DNA of 8,617 nucleotides from Thermoanaerobaculia bacterium. GTDB lineage: Bacteria; Acidobacteriota; Thermoanaerobaculia; Gp7-AA8. Where the stretch lies: assembly GCA_017883215.1 (NCBI GenBank), contig JADGOA010000149.1:1-8617 (forward strand). The letters run 5' to 3'. This document shows, one piece after another, positions 1 to 6,646 of this stretch (positions within the stretch are counted from its first letter, which is position 1; every line of letters begins with the position of its first letter). The position numbers and the translations under genes were made by a program. Under the pieces are notes generated by a model, which ran no database searches, was not told the origin of the DNA, and saw only the letters and a program-made list of their open reading frames with translations.

Positions 1-18
1 TCCCCGCTGCGGCGGGGA
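1..18. repeat. Palindrome cut by the left window edge
   Basis: Bases 1-7 (TCCCCGC) and 12-18 (GCGGGGA) form a perfect 7-bp inverted repeat around a TGCG loop. The right arm continues into GAGGGGG, so the palindrome may extend beyond the left edge, where a matching CTC-rich arm would be expected. Short GC-rich hairpins of this kind are common as dispersed intergenic repeats or as stems at gene ends in GC-rich bacteria. A second, weaker inverted repeat follows at 32-37 (TGAGAG) and 44-49 (CTCTCA). Bases 50-118 show no gene and no convincing signal. Whether the palindrome is a dispersed repeat cannot be told from one copy. Confidence 0.45.
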
Positions 19-118
19 GAGGGGGCTCGATTGAGAGTTTCTGCTCTCAGGCGTCGTGCGCGCGCGATGGCGCGGCTCAGGATGACACACGCGCGGAGCC
101 CGGAAATGGCCAAACTCC

Positions 119-153
119 AAACAACAGCAGCGGCCTCACGGCCGCCGCTGTTG
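119..153 (-). terminator. Probable intrinsic terminator of the glutamate dehydrogenase gene
   Basis: Read on the minus strand, 22 bases after the TAG stop of the dehydrogenase, the sequence CAACAGCGGCGGCC, a GTGA loop and GGCCGCTGCTGTTG form a 14-bp stem. The only departure from perfect complementarity is one G-U wobble. The GUGA loop is of the stable GNRA tetraloop class. The stem is followed by TTT and, a few bases on, a second TTT, so the U-tract is short and interrupted. Position directly behind a long gene and the strength of the stem support termination. The weak U-tract leaves open that it mainly protects the 3' end of the mRNA. Confidence 0.75.
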
Positions 154-174
154 GCGAATCCTCGAGAACTCGAA

Positions 175-3100
175 CTAGCTTTCGATGAGCGTCCGCAGCG
201 TCCTCGAGGCGACGGTGAGCATGGCGATGTCGAGCGACGGCGCGGTCTTCAGATCGGTCATGGTCTGATCGATGCGCTCGACCACCGGCGCGTGCTGCGC
301 CAGCCAGAGGTCGACGATGTCTGCCGCTCCGCGCGAACCGTTCGCTTCCGCGATGACCCGCTGGGCGAGAGCGCTCTGGAACGTGAACAGATCGTCGACC
401 AGCGCCGCGACCGCAGCCTTCTGCCACGGCGTGTCGACGACGATGGTCGATCCAGCGGCGCGCAGGCGATCCAGACCGAAGCGCGCCCCAAGACCGAAGT
501 AGATGCGGGCGACGTTGTCGACGTTGTCGCTGGCCTGCTTGTCCTGCTGCATGATCCGGACGATGTCCAGCGCCGAGGCCATGATGTCCAGACTGGCCAC
601 ACGCCGAGCCAGCGAGAGCGGGATGCCGGCTGAAACGAGCAGCGACTGCCGGGTCTCCAGCGCGGTGAGCAATGGCGCCGGCAGAAGGTCCGCCAGATGC
701 TCCGACAGCGCCACGATGCGCGGCCGGAACTGTTTGACAAACTCGGCGATGTCGAGCTTCTCGTAGGGATGCCGCAGGATCCACAGCATGGCCCGCTCCA
801 GCAGCGTGCCCACCGCGGCGAGCATGTCGATCTGCACCTTGGCGCCGAGCTTGTTGTCGAGCGATTCGATCTCACTCCAGATCGAGCGCAGATCGAACGA
901 CTCGCGGATGATCGTGAAGGCGCGAGCGATGTCGGCCACCGAACGTCCGGTGTCCTCCTTCATCTGCTGGACGAGCGTCGGGCGCAGCCGGTTCAACAGA
1001 TCGTTCGTGACGTAGCTGGCGATGATCTCGCGGCGCAGGCGATGACGGCCGACGGCCGCGCCGAAGTTCTTCCTGATCAGCTCCGGGAAGTAGAGCAGCA
1101 GGTCTTCGGCGAGCCGCGGATCGTCCGGCAGATCGGACTCGAGCAGGTCCTCGTAATGCACGAGCTTCGCGTAGGCCAGAATGACGGAGATCTCCGGACG
1201 GGTCAGACCGATGTGGGCGACGTGCCGGTCGGTCAGGGTCTCGTCGTCAGGCAGCCCCTCGATGGTGCGGTCCAACTTGCCGGCGCGCTCCAGAGCGCGC
1301 ATGAAGCGCGCCTGTTCGTCGAGCACCGACACGCCGAATGCATGCGTCACCGAGATCGCCTGCGTCTGCTCGTAGTTGTCTCGAAGCACGAGCGCGGCCA
1401 CGTCGTCGGTCATCTTGGACAGAACTTCGTTGCGCTCCTTGATGCCGGCCAGCTCGCCGCGGGCGATGGCGTCGTAGAGCAGGATCTTGAGGTTCACTTC
1501 GTGGTCGGAGGTGTCGACGCCGGCGGAGTTGTCGATGGCGTCCGTGTTCAACCGGCCGCCGCCCAGCGCGTACTCGATGCGGCCGCGCTGAGTGAAGCCG
1601 AGGTTCGCCCCTTCACCGACCACTTTGACGCGAAGCTCGTTGGCGTTGATCCGCAGCGCGTCGTTGGCGCGGTCGCGCGCCGCGCTGTCGTCTTCCCAGC
1701 TGGCCTTCACGTACGTGCCGATGCCGCCCAGCCACAGCAGGTCGGCGTTGGCTTTCAGAATCGCGCGAATCAGCTCGACCGGGGTGAGGGTCGCCTGCGG
1801 AAGCTCGAAGAGTTTCCGCGCTTCCTCGGACAACGTGATCGTCTTGAGCGTGCGCTCGTAAACCCCACCCCCCTTCGACAGCAGGCTGGTGTTGTATCCG
1901 TTCCAGTTCAGCCGCTCGTGGAACAGACGCCGGCGCTCCGCCAGACTGACAGCAGGATCGGGATTCGGGTCGATGAAGATGTGCGAGTGGTTGAACGCCG
2001 CCATCAGCCGGATGTGCGGCGACAGAAGCACGGCGTTGCCGAAAACGTCGCCCGACATGTCGCCGACGCCGACCACGCTGAAGTCCTGCTCCTGAATGTT
2101 GATGCCCATCTCGCGGAAGTGGCGCTTGACCGCCTCCCATCCGCCGCGAGCGGTGATGCCCATTTCCTTGTGGTCGTATCCGGCGCTGCCGCCGGAGGCG
2201 AACGCGTCGCCTAACCAGAAGCCGTACTCCGCTGAGATGGAGTTGGCGATGTCGGAGAAGGTCGCCGTCCCCTTGTCCGCCGCCACGACGAGATACGGAT
2301 CGTCGGGATCGCGGCGAAGCACGTTCGGCGGCGGGACGACCTCGTCGCCGCGCAGGTTGTCGGTGATGTCGAGGAGCCCGCGCAGGAAGGTCTTGTAGGC
2401 TTCGACGCCTTCCTTGCGGAACGTCTCCCGATCGGCCGACGGGTTCTTCACCACGAATCCACCCTTGGAGCCGACGGGCACGATGACGACGTTCTTGACC
2501 ATCTGAGCCTTGACCAGGCCGAGGATCTCGAAGCGGAAGTCCTCGCGGCGGTCGGACCAGCGGATTCCGCCGCGGGCGACCTTGCCGCCGCGAAGGTGGA
2601 TGCCTTCGAAGGTGGGCGAGTAAACGGAGATCTCGAACATCGGCCGCGGCAGCGGCAGGTTCTTCACCGCACGCGAGTCCAGCTTGAACGAGAGGTACGA
2701 CTTGCGCTCGCCCGCCGGGTCGCGCTGGTAGTAGTTGGTGCGCAAAGTCGCGTCGATGAGGTTCACATACATCCGCAGGATGCGGTCCTCGTCAGGATTC
2801 GTGACTTTCTCGAGCGCGTCTTCGATCTGGGCGCGGATTCCGAGGCTGGCCGCGTGCCGGCCCATGTCCTTGCTGGACGCCTCGGCACCGCGCAGCGCGG
2901 TCGGACCGAGAGCCGGATCGAAGTTGTTGCGGAACAGCTGGATCAGCAGCCGTGAGATCGCAGCATTGTTTGCCAGCGCCTCCTGGATGTAGCTCTCGCT
3001 CAGGCTGAAACCGATCTGCCGCAGGTACTTCGCATATGCGCGAAGCACGACCACTTCGTGCCACTCCAGACCGGCGAAAAGGACCAGGCGGTTGAACCCG

Positions 3101-5049
3101 TCGCTTTCGGCGTCGCCGCGCCAGACCCGCAGGAACGCCTCCTGGAACTTCTCTTTGACCGGAACGAGATCGTCCTGTATCCCACTCGCGGAGAGACTGA
3201 AATCACGAATGCGGACGGGGAGCGAGGCCCCCAGCGGGTGGATCTCGTACGGAACCTCGGACTGAACCTTCAGCCCCATGTTCTCGAGGCGGGGCATGAT
3301 GTCCGACAGCGGCACCGGCGCGCCCGTGTGAACGATCTTGAAGTGGAACTGCCGCTCGTTGTCGCCGAGGTGACGGTAGAGGTCGACGACGATGTTCCCA
3401 GTGGCCAGCACTTCTTCCACGTGACCGATGTCGTATAGCGCCGCTTCGGATGAGAAGCGCTCTGAATAGGCAACGGGGAAGGCTTTCTTGTAGCGGTGGT
3501 GCAGCTCGATGCCGGCTTCCTCCCCTTTGGTATCGCAGAGCTCGTCGAGAAGGCGATCGCTCCACGTGCGCGCGGCCTCGGCCAGATAGGCCTCCAGACG
3601 CTTCACGTCGATTTCCGGGATCTTGCCCGGGGTGGTGCGGACGACGAACAGTCCGCGCGCGAGCGGCGAGTCGGCGACGTAGTCGTAGACCTGGGTGTCG
3701 CCGCCGTCGAGCGCCTCCTCGAGAATCGCCTTCGCCCGTTCCTTGAATTCCGCCGTGTAGCGGTCGCGCGGGACGTAGACGTAGCAGGAGACGAAGCGCT
3801 CGAACACGTCCTTACGGGTGAAGAGCGCCACCCGCTGGCGTTCCTGCAGTTGCATGATGCCCCACGAGATATGGAACAGGTCGTCGTCTGTGACCTGAAA
3901 GATCTCATCGCGCGGGAAGGTCTCGAGGATATCGATCAGAGCCTTGCCGTTGTGCGAGTGCGGATCGAGGCCGGCGCGCTCGATGACCCGGCGAACCTTC
4001 AGACGCAGCATGGGGATCTCCCGGACGCTGCGGCTGTATGCGGCGGAGGTGAACAGGCCGAGGAAACGATCCTCGCCGGCCAGATTGCCCTTGTCGTCCC
4101 AGCGCTTCACCCCGATGCGGTCCATCGGAACGAGCCGGTGCACGGCGCTGACGGTGTTCGCCTTGGTGATGATGAGAAGGTCCTTTTTGCGGGCATATTC
4201 GCTGAATTCGGCGGAGAGCGGCTCCTTCGATCGCTGGATCGACGCTGGACGCACCTCGCGAAGGATGCCCAGGCCCGACTCGGGGATGGCCGGGAGGTAA
4301 TCCGTACCGCCCTTGGTCTCGAAGGCATAACGGCGATAGCCGAGGAAGACGAAATTGCCTGTGTCGAGCCATTGCAGGAATGCGCGGCCCTCTTCGGCTT
4401 CTTCGTCCGGCATCGGGAGCTGTTGCGTCTCCAGCTCTTTGAGGCCGCTGGCAAGCATGTCCCGCATGGCGCGCCAGTCGGTCACGGCCATCCGCACCTC
4501 GGCCAGAATGCGATCGATCGACGCATGCAGCGCCTCGATCTCGGCGGGATCAGTCTCCTGATCGATCTCGATGTGCATCGTCGACTCGACGATGGCATCG
4601 GATGCTCCGGCCACGGTCTGGGTCACCTCCAGCCGATTGCCAGCGCCGTCGCGCCGCACGCGGACGACCGGGTGGAGAAGCAGGTGGATCTTCCGTTCGC
4701 GGCGGTTGATCTCAGCCGTGATGGAATCGACGAGGAAGGGCATGTCGTCGTTGATCACCTCGACCACTGTGTGATCGAGCGTCCAGCCTTCCTTCTCGAG
4801 AGTGGGATTGAAGATCCGCACCTTGGCGGCGCCGGGCATTCGCTGAGCACCGAGCTCCCAGAGCGACAATGCGCCGCCGAGAAGGGTGTCGAACGAGGAA
4901 TAGACGATGTCGTCCGGAGCAACGAGAGCGAAATAGCGACGAACGAACTGCGTCGCGCTTTCTGAAAGATCACTGCCGACGCGAGCGCGGGCTTCGGCTG
5001 CCAGCCGGTCGACAAGGTCGACCTTCCGTTCTTCTGCTGTGATTACCAT
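175..5049 (-). CDS. gdhB: NAD-specific glutamate dehydrogenase, large (about 180 kDa) type
   Basis: Catalyses oxidative deamination of L-glutamate to 2-oxoglutarate and ammonium with NAD+, normally a catabolic cytoplasmic reaction feeding glutamate carbon into the TCA cycle. The 1624-residue length matches the large bacterial class (about 1600-1650 residues in Pseudomonas, Caulobacter and Streptomyces). The N-terminal half (about 1-700) is the long regulatory region with ACT-like segments typical of this class. The catalytic core lies at about 720-1230: RGGIRWSDRREDF near 825, GSKGGF with Lys862, VGVGDMSGD with Asp997, GGIGTYVK at 1108-1115, and GEGANLG from 1145 in the nucleotide-binding part. 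A helical C-terminal region follows to 1624. The ATG start is supported by AGGAG at 5059-5063, nine bases upstream. The gene stands alone, divergent from the DUF4388 gene, and ends before a strong hairpin. No frameshift or missing core motif was seen. The family is certain; the symbol follows Pseudomonas usage (gdhZ in Caulobacter). Confidence 0.97.
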   Translation of the reverse strand: MVITAEERKVDLVDRLAAEARARVGSDLSESATQFVRRYFALVAPDDIVYSSFDTLLGGALSLWELGAQRMPGAAKVRIFNPTLEKEGWTLDHTVVEVINDDMPFLVDSITAEINRRERKIHLLLHPVVRVRRDGAGNRLEVTQTVAGASDAIVESTMHIEIDQETDPAEIEALHASIDRILAEVRMAVTDWRAMRDMLASGLKELETQQLPMPDEEAEEGRAFLQWLDTGNFVFLGYRRYAFETKGGTDYLPAIPESGLGILREVRPASIQRSKEPLSAEFSEYARKKDLLIITKANTVSAVHRLVPMDRIGVKRWDDKGNLAGEDRFLGLFTSAAYSRSVREIPMLRLKVRRVIERAGLDPHSHNGKALIDILETFPRDEIFQVTDDDLFHISWGIMQLQERQRVALFTRKDVFERFVSCYVYVPRDRYTAEFKERAKAILEEALDGGDTQVYDYVADSPLARGLFVVRTTPGKIPEIDVKRLEAYLAEAARTWSDRLLDELCDTKGEEAGIELHHRYKKAFPVAYSERFSSEAALYDIGHVEEVLATGNIVVDLYRHLGDNERQFHFKIVHTGAPVPLSDIMPRLENMGLKVQSEVPYEIHPLGASLPVRIRDFSLSASGIQDDLVPVKEKFQEAFLRVWRGDAESDGFNRLVLFAGLEWHEVVVLRAYAKYLRQIGFSLSESYIQEALANNAAISRLLIQLFRNNFDPALGPTALRGAEASSKDMGRHAASLGIRAQIEDALEKVTNPDEDRILRMYVNLIDATLRTNYYQRDPAGERKSYLSFKLDSRAVKNLPLPRPMFEISVYSPTFEGIHLRGGKVARGGIRWSDRREDFRFEILGLVKAQMVKNVVIVPVGSKGGFVVKNPSADRETFRKEGVEAYKTFLRGLLDITDNLRGDEVVPPPNVLRRDPDDPYLVVAADKGTATFSDIANSISAEYGFWLGDAFASGGSAGYDHKEMGITARGGWEAVKRHFREMGINIQEQDFSVVGVGDMSGDVFGNAVLLSPHIRLMAAFNHSHIFIDPNPDPAVSLAERRRLFHERLNWNGYNTSLLSKGGGVYERTLKTITLSEEARKLFELPQATLTPVELIRAILKANADLLWLGGIGTYVKASWEDDSAARDRANDALRINANELRVKVVGEGANLGFTQRGRIEYALGGGRLNTDAIDNSAGVDTSDHEVNLKILLYDAIARGELAGIKERNEVLSKMTDDVAALVLRDNYEQTQAISVTHAFGVSVLDEQARFMRALERAGKLDRTIEGLPDDETLTDRHVAHIGLTRPEISVILAYAKLVHYEDLLESDLPDDPRLAEDLLLYFPELIRKNFGAAVGRHRLRREIIASYVTNDLLNRLRPTLVQQMKEDTGRSVADIARAFTIIRESFDLRSIWSEIESLDNKLGAKVQIDMLAAVGTLLERAMLWILRHPYEKLDIAEFVKQFRPRIVALSEHLADLLPAPLLTALETRQSLLVSAGIPLSLARRVASLDIMASALDIVRIMQQDKQASDNVDNVARIYFGLGARFGLDRLRAAGSTIVVDTPWQKAAVAALVDDLFTFQSALAQRVIAEANGSRGAADIVDLWLAQHAPVVERIDQTMTDLKTAPSLDIAMLTVASRTLRTLIES

Positions 5050-5106
5050 GGAGGGCTTCTCCTGACTGCACAGTTTGGTGAGGTGATGCGGCGTAATGCG
5101 GCGCCT

Positions 5107-5134
5107 ATCATAACGAACGGTTTCGCGATTTCAG
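5107..5134 (-). promoter_or_regulatory. Candidate sigma-70-type promoter of the glutamate dehydrogenase gene
   Basis: On the minus strand, CTGAAA (5134-5129, four of six matches to TTGACA) is separated by 16 bases from TATGAT (5112-5107, five of six matches to TATAAT). Transcription would start near 5100, giving a leader of about 50 bases ahead of the ATG at 5049, with the AGGAG ribosome site inside it. This is the best promoter match seen by eye in the divergent intergenic region. It is a sequence match only, and the organism's own promoter consensus is unknown. Confidence 0.4.
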
Positions 5135-5204
5135 GGGTGCCATAGAAGAGGTTTCGAATGTGTCGCAGGACACCGATTCCCTCGTTCCGGGAGCCGTCGC
5201 TGCG

Positions 5205-5339
5205 GTGACGGTGACCCGAGCAGCAGAGCCAGCCCCGCGTGAGAAAATCCCCCAATCGCCTCTGTACTGCCATTTTCGCGGCACATCGCGAAGATCTCGA
5301 ACCGTGTAAGCTTTCTTTGGTCTTTCCGTGACGGTCACC
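5205..5339. promoter_or_regulatory. Divergent intergenic region with possible operator-like repeats
   Basis: The 278-base gap 5050-5327 separates two divergently transcribed genes and holds no credible gene. Two 12-base elements, GTGACGGTGACC at 5205-5216 and GTGACGGTCACC at 5328-5339, differ at one base. The second contains the palindrome GTGAC-G-GTCAC and overlaps the GTG start of the plus-strand gene, so a bound protein could block its translation or transcription. Between them, TTCGCG (5275-5280) and CGCGAA (5287-5292) form a perfect 6-bp inverted repeat with a 6-base spacer, about 36 bases before the start codon. No convincing -10/-35 pair for the plus-strand gene was found. The second 12-mer also encodes Val-Thr-Val-Thr, so the match may be chance. 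Confidence 0.25.
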
Positions 5340-6446
5340 GGCAAATTCTCGACGATGTCCATGCCCGACCTGGTGCAATGGGCTAGAACCGCGCATCGAA
5401 GCGGAACACTCCATCTGCGCGACGGCCACGGCAAGGTGATCAATGTCGGTCTGATGGACGGCCGGATGATCTATTCGGCCACCAATTCTCCTCGGGAAAC
5501 CTACGGCGCGTACCTTCTCCACCTGGGCCTGTGCGGTGAGGCCGACATCGAAGCGGCCCTCGACATCGCCAAGCGGACGGGGGCCATGTTCGCTGCCATC
5601 CTCGTCCAGGAGCAGAAGATCAGCCGGCGACAGGCCATCGACACGTTGACGGCCAAGACCATCGAGGATCTCTGCGACGCCTTCCTCTGGCCGGACGGCG
5701 ACTTTCATTTCGATCCAGCCCAGCTGAAGGCCACCGACGCGCTCGCGATCAACCTGGACCCGATCCGTGTCGTGGTGGAAGGCGTGAGCCGCGCCGAGGT
5801 CTGGAGCCGCATCACCGCGTTCATCCACCCGGCCAGCTACTTCGAACCGAGCGACGAGACCTTCGACGACAACGTGCCTTGGGAAGACGCGAGGATGGCC
5901 AAACGCGTCTATTCACTTCTCGATGGCAATCAATGCGTTCAGAACATCGTCGACCGCCTGCCCTTCGGACGCTACAAGGTCTACCGCGCCACCTCGGAGT
6001 TGCTGGAGCGGAAGTTGATCCGGCCGTGTGACGTCACCGCGGTGATCGATCGCGAGAAGCGGCTGCAGAGAATCGTCGCCGGCGCAAGGAGCGCCGCTCT
6101 GGCAGGCCGCTGGACCGAAGCGATGGAGATGCTGAAGGGTCTCGCGTCGGCGAATCCGGGGCGGCAGGAAGTCATCGATGCGCTGGCCGAAGTGACGACC
6201 GGATTCCGGAGAGCCGTGCTCGAGCACCAGTTCACACTGGATGACGTCCCGGTGGTGACAATCGGTCCCGATGCGCTCTCGCACATGAATCTCAACCCGA
6301 TAGACGCGTTTCTTCTCTCGCGCATGGATGGCCGGTTGACCGTGCAGCAGATCGTTCGCATTTCGGCGATGGCCGAAGTGGACGCGCTGCGGACGTTCAT
6401 GCGGTTGCTGGCGGCAAGAGTCATCGACTTCCCGCAGCGCACGTGA
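5328..6446 (+). CDS. DUF4388 (PATAN-type) domain protein with two winged-helix-like modules
   Basis: A 372-residue cytoplasmic protein with no signal peptide or membrane segment. Residues 1-130 match the DUF4388/PATAN domain: an opening TGKFSTMSMPDLVQWA, then SGTLHL (25-30), a central DGRMIYS (44-50) and the closing LWPDGDFHFDP (120-130). This domain occurs in regulatory proteins of Myxococcota, Acidobacteriota and, as PATAN, in cyanobacterial PatA-type response regulators. Its biochemical role is not settled. Residues 194-231 and 329-366 look like two related small helical or winged-helix modules, joined by a helix-rich, TPR-like stretch (about 243-300). The GTG start is chosen because the domain motif begins at residue 4; ATG codons 10 and 12 would cut into it. 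No clear Shine-Dalgarno precedes the GTG. There is no receiver, kinase or GTPase partner in the window, so the pathway is unknown. A signalling or protein-interaction role is inferred. Confidence 0.88.
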   Translation: MTVTGKFSTMSMPDLVQWARTAHRSGTLHLRDGHGKVINVGLMDGRMIYSATNSPRETYGAYLLHLGLCGEADIEAALDIAKRTGAMFAAILVQEQKISRRQAIDTLTAKTIEDLCDAFLWPDGDFHFDPAQLKATDALAINLDPIRVVVEGVSRAEVWSRITAFIHPASYFEPSDETFDDNVPWEDARMAKRVYSLLDGNQCVQNIVDRLPFGRYKVYRATSELLERKLIRPCDVTAVIDREKRLQRIVAGARSAALAGRWTEAMEMLKGLASANPGRQEVIDALAEVTTGFRRAVLEHQFTLDDVPVVTIGPDALSHMNLNPIDAFLLSRMDGRLTVQQIVRISAMAEVDALRTFMRLLAARVIDFPQRT

Positions 6447-6557
6447 TGCGTGAGTGCGACGCGTGGCTGCCGTTCCATCCATTGAGCCACCCGCCGTGCG
6501 AAGATAATCAGGTCCGCCATGCACGATCAGCGCTATCGAGTCTTCGGCAAAGAATCT

Positions 6558-6610
6558 TGTCTGTGCCGGGCGGAATGCGCGGCAGCAGCACAGACAGGAG
6601 TGTCTGTGCC
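6558..6610. repeat. Three-arm palindromic repeat between convergent genes
   Basis: TGTCTGTGCC occurs at 6558-6567 and again at 6601-6610, and its complement GCACAGACA lies between them at 6588-6596. The inner pair 6588-6596 and 6601-6609 forms a perfect 9-bp stem with a GGAG loop. The outer arm 6558-6566 could pair instead with 6588-6596 across a 21-base spacer, so two mutually exclusive hairpins are possible. The element lies in the 200-base gap between the stops of two convergent genes, a typical place for REP-like dispersed repeats, and could stabilise or end both transcripts, though there is no U-tract. From memory, minus-strand translations with peptide HRHSCLC, as here, recur among spurious hypothetical proteins of GC-rich environmental bacteria, which suggests a widespread family. 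The rest of 6447-6646 holds only a weak inverted repeat, GTGGCT 6463-6468 with AGCCAC 6485-6490. Confidence 0.7.
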
Positions 6611-6646
6611 ACATCGGCCGTAGATCCGACGAGCTCCGGCAGGCTC

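Noticed and set aside
697..2214. Open frame of 505 codons on the plus strand
   Set aside because: It lies entirely antisense within the dehydrogenase, whose core motifs are unmistakable. The translation is rich in Arg, Val, Asp and Gln with no recognisable domain, as expected from the complement of GC-rich codons.
3496..4965. Open frame of 489 codons on the plus strand
   Set aside because: Also antisense inside the dehydrogenase and of the same low-information composition; no domain, ribosome site or context supports it.
5305..5310. TGTAAG as a -10 element for the DUF4388 gene
   Set aside because: Four of six matches only, and no acceptable -35 element at 16-18 bases upstream.
5043..5828. 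Open frame of 261 codons on the minus strand across the divergent intergenic region
   Set aside because: Most of it is antisense to the DUF4388 domain, it covers the likely promoter of the dehydrogenase, and its translation shows no domain.
6463..6490. GTGGCT/AGCCAC stem as terminator of the DUF4388 gene
   Set aside because: Six base pairs around a 16-base loop with no U-tract is too weak to call.
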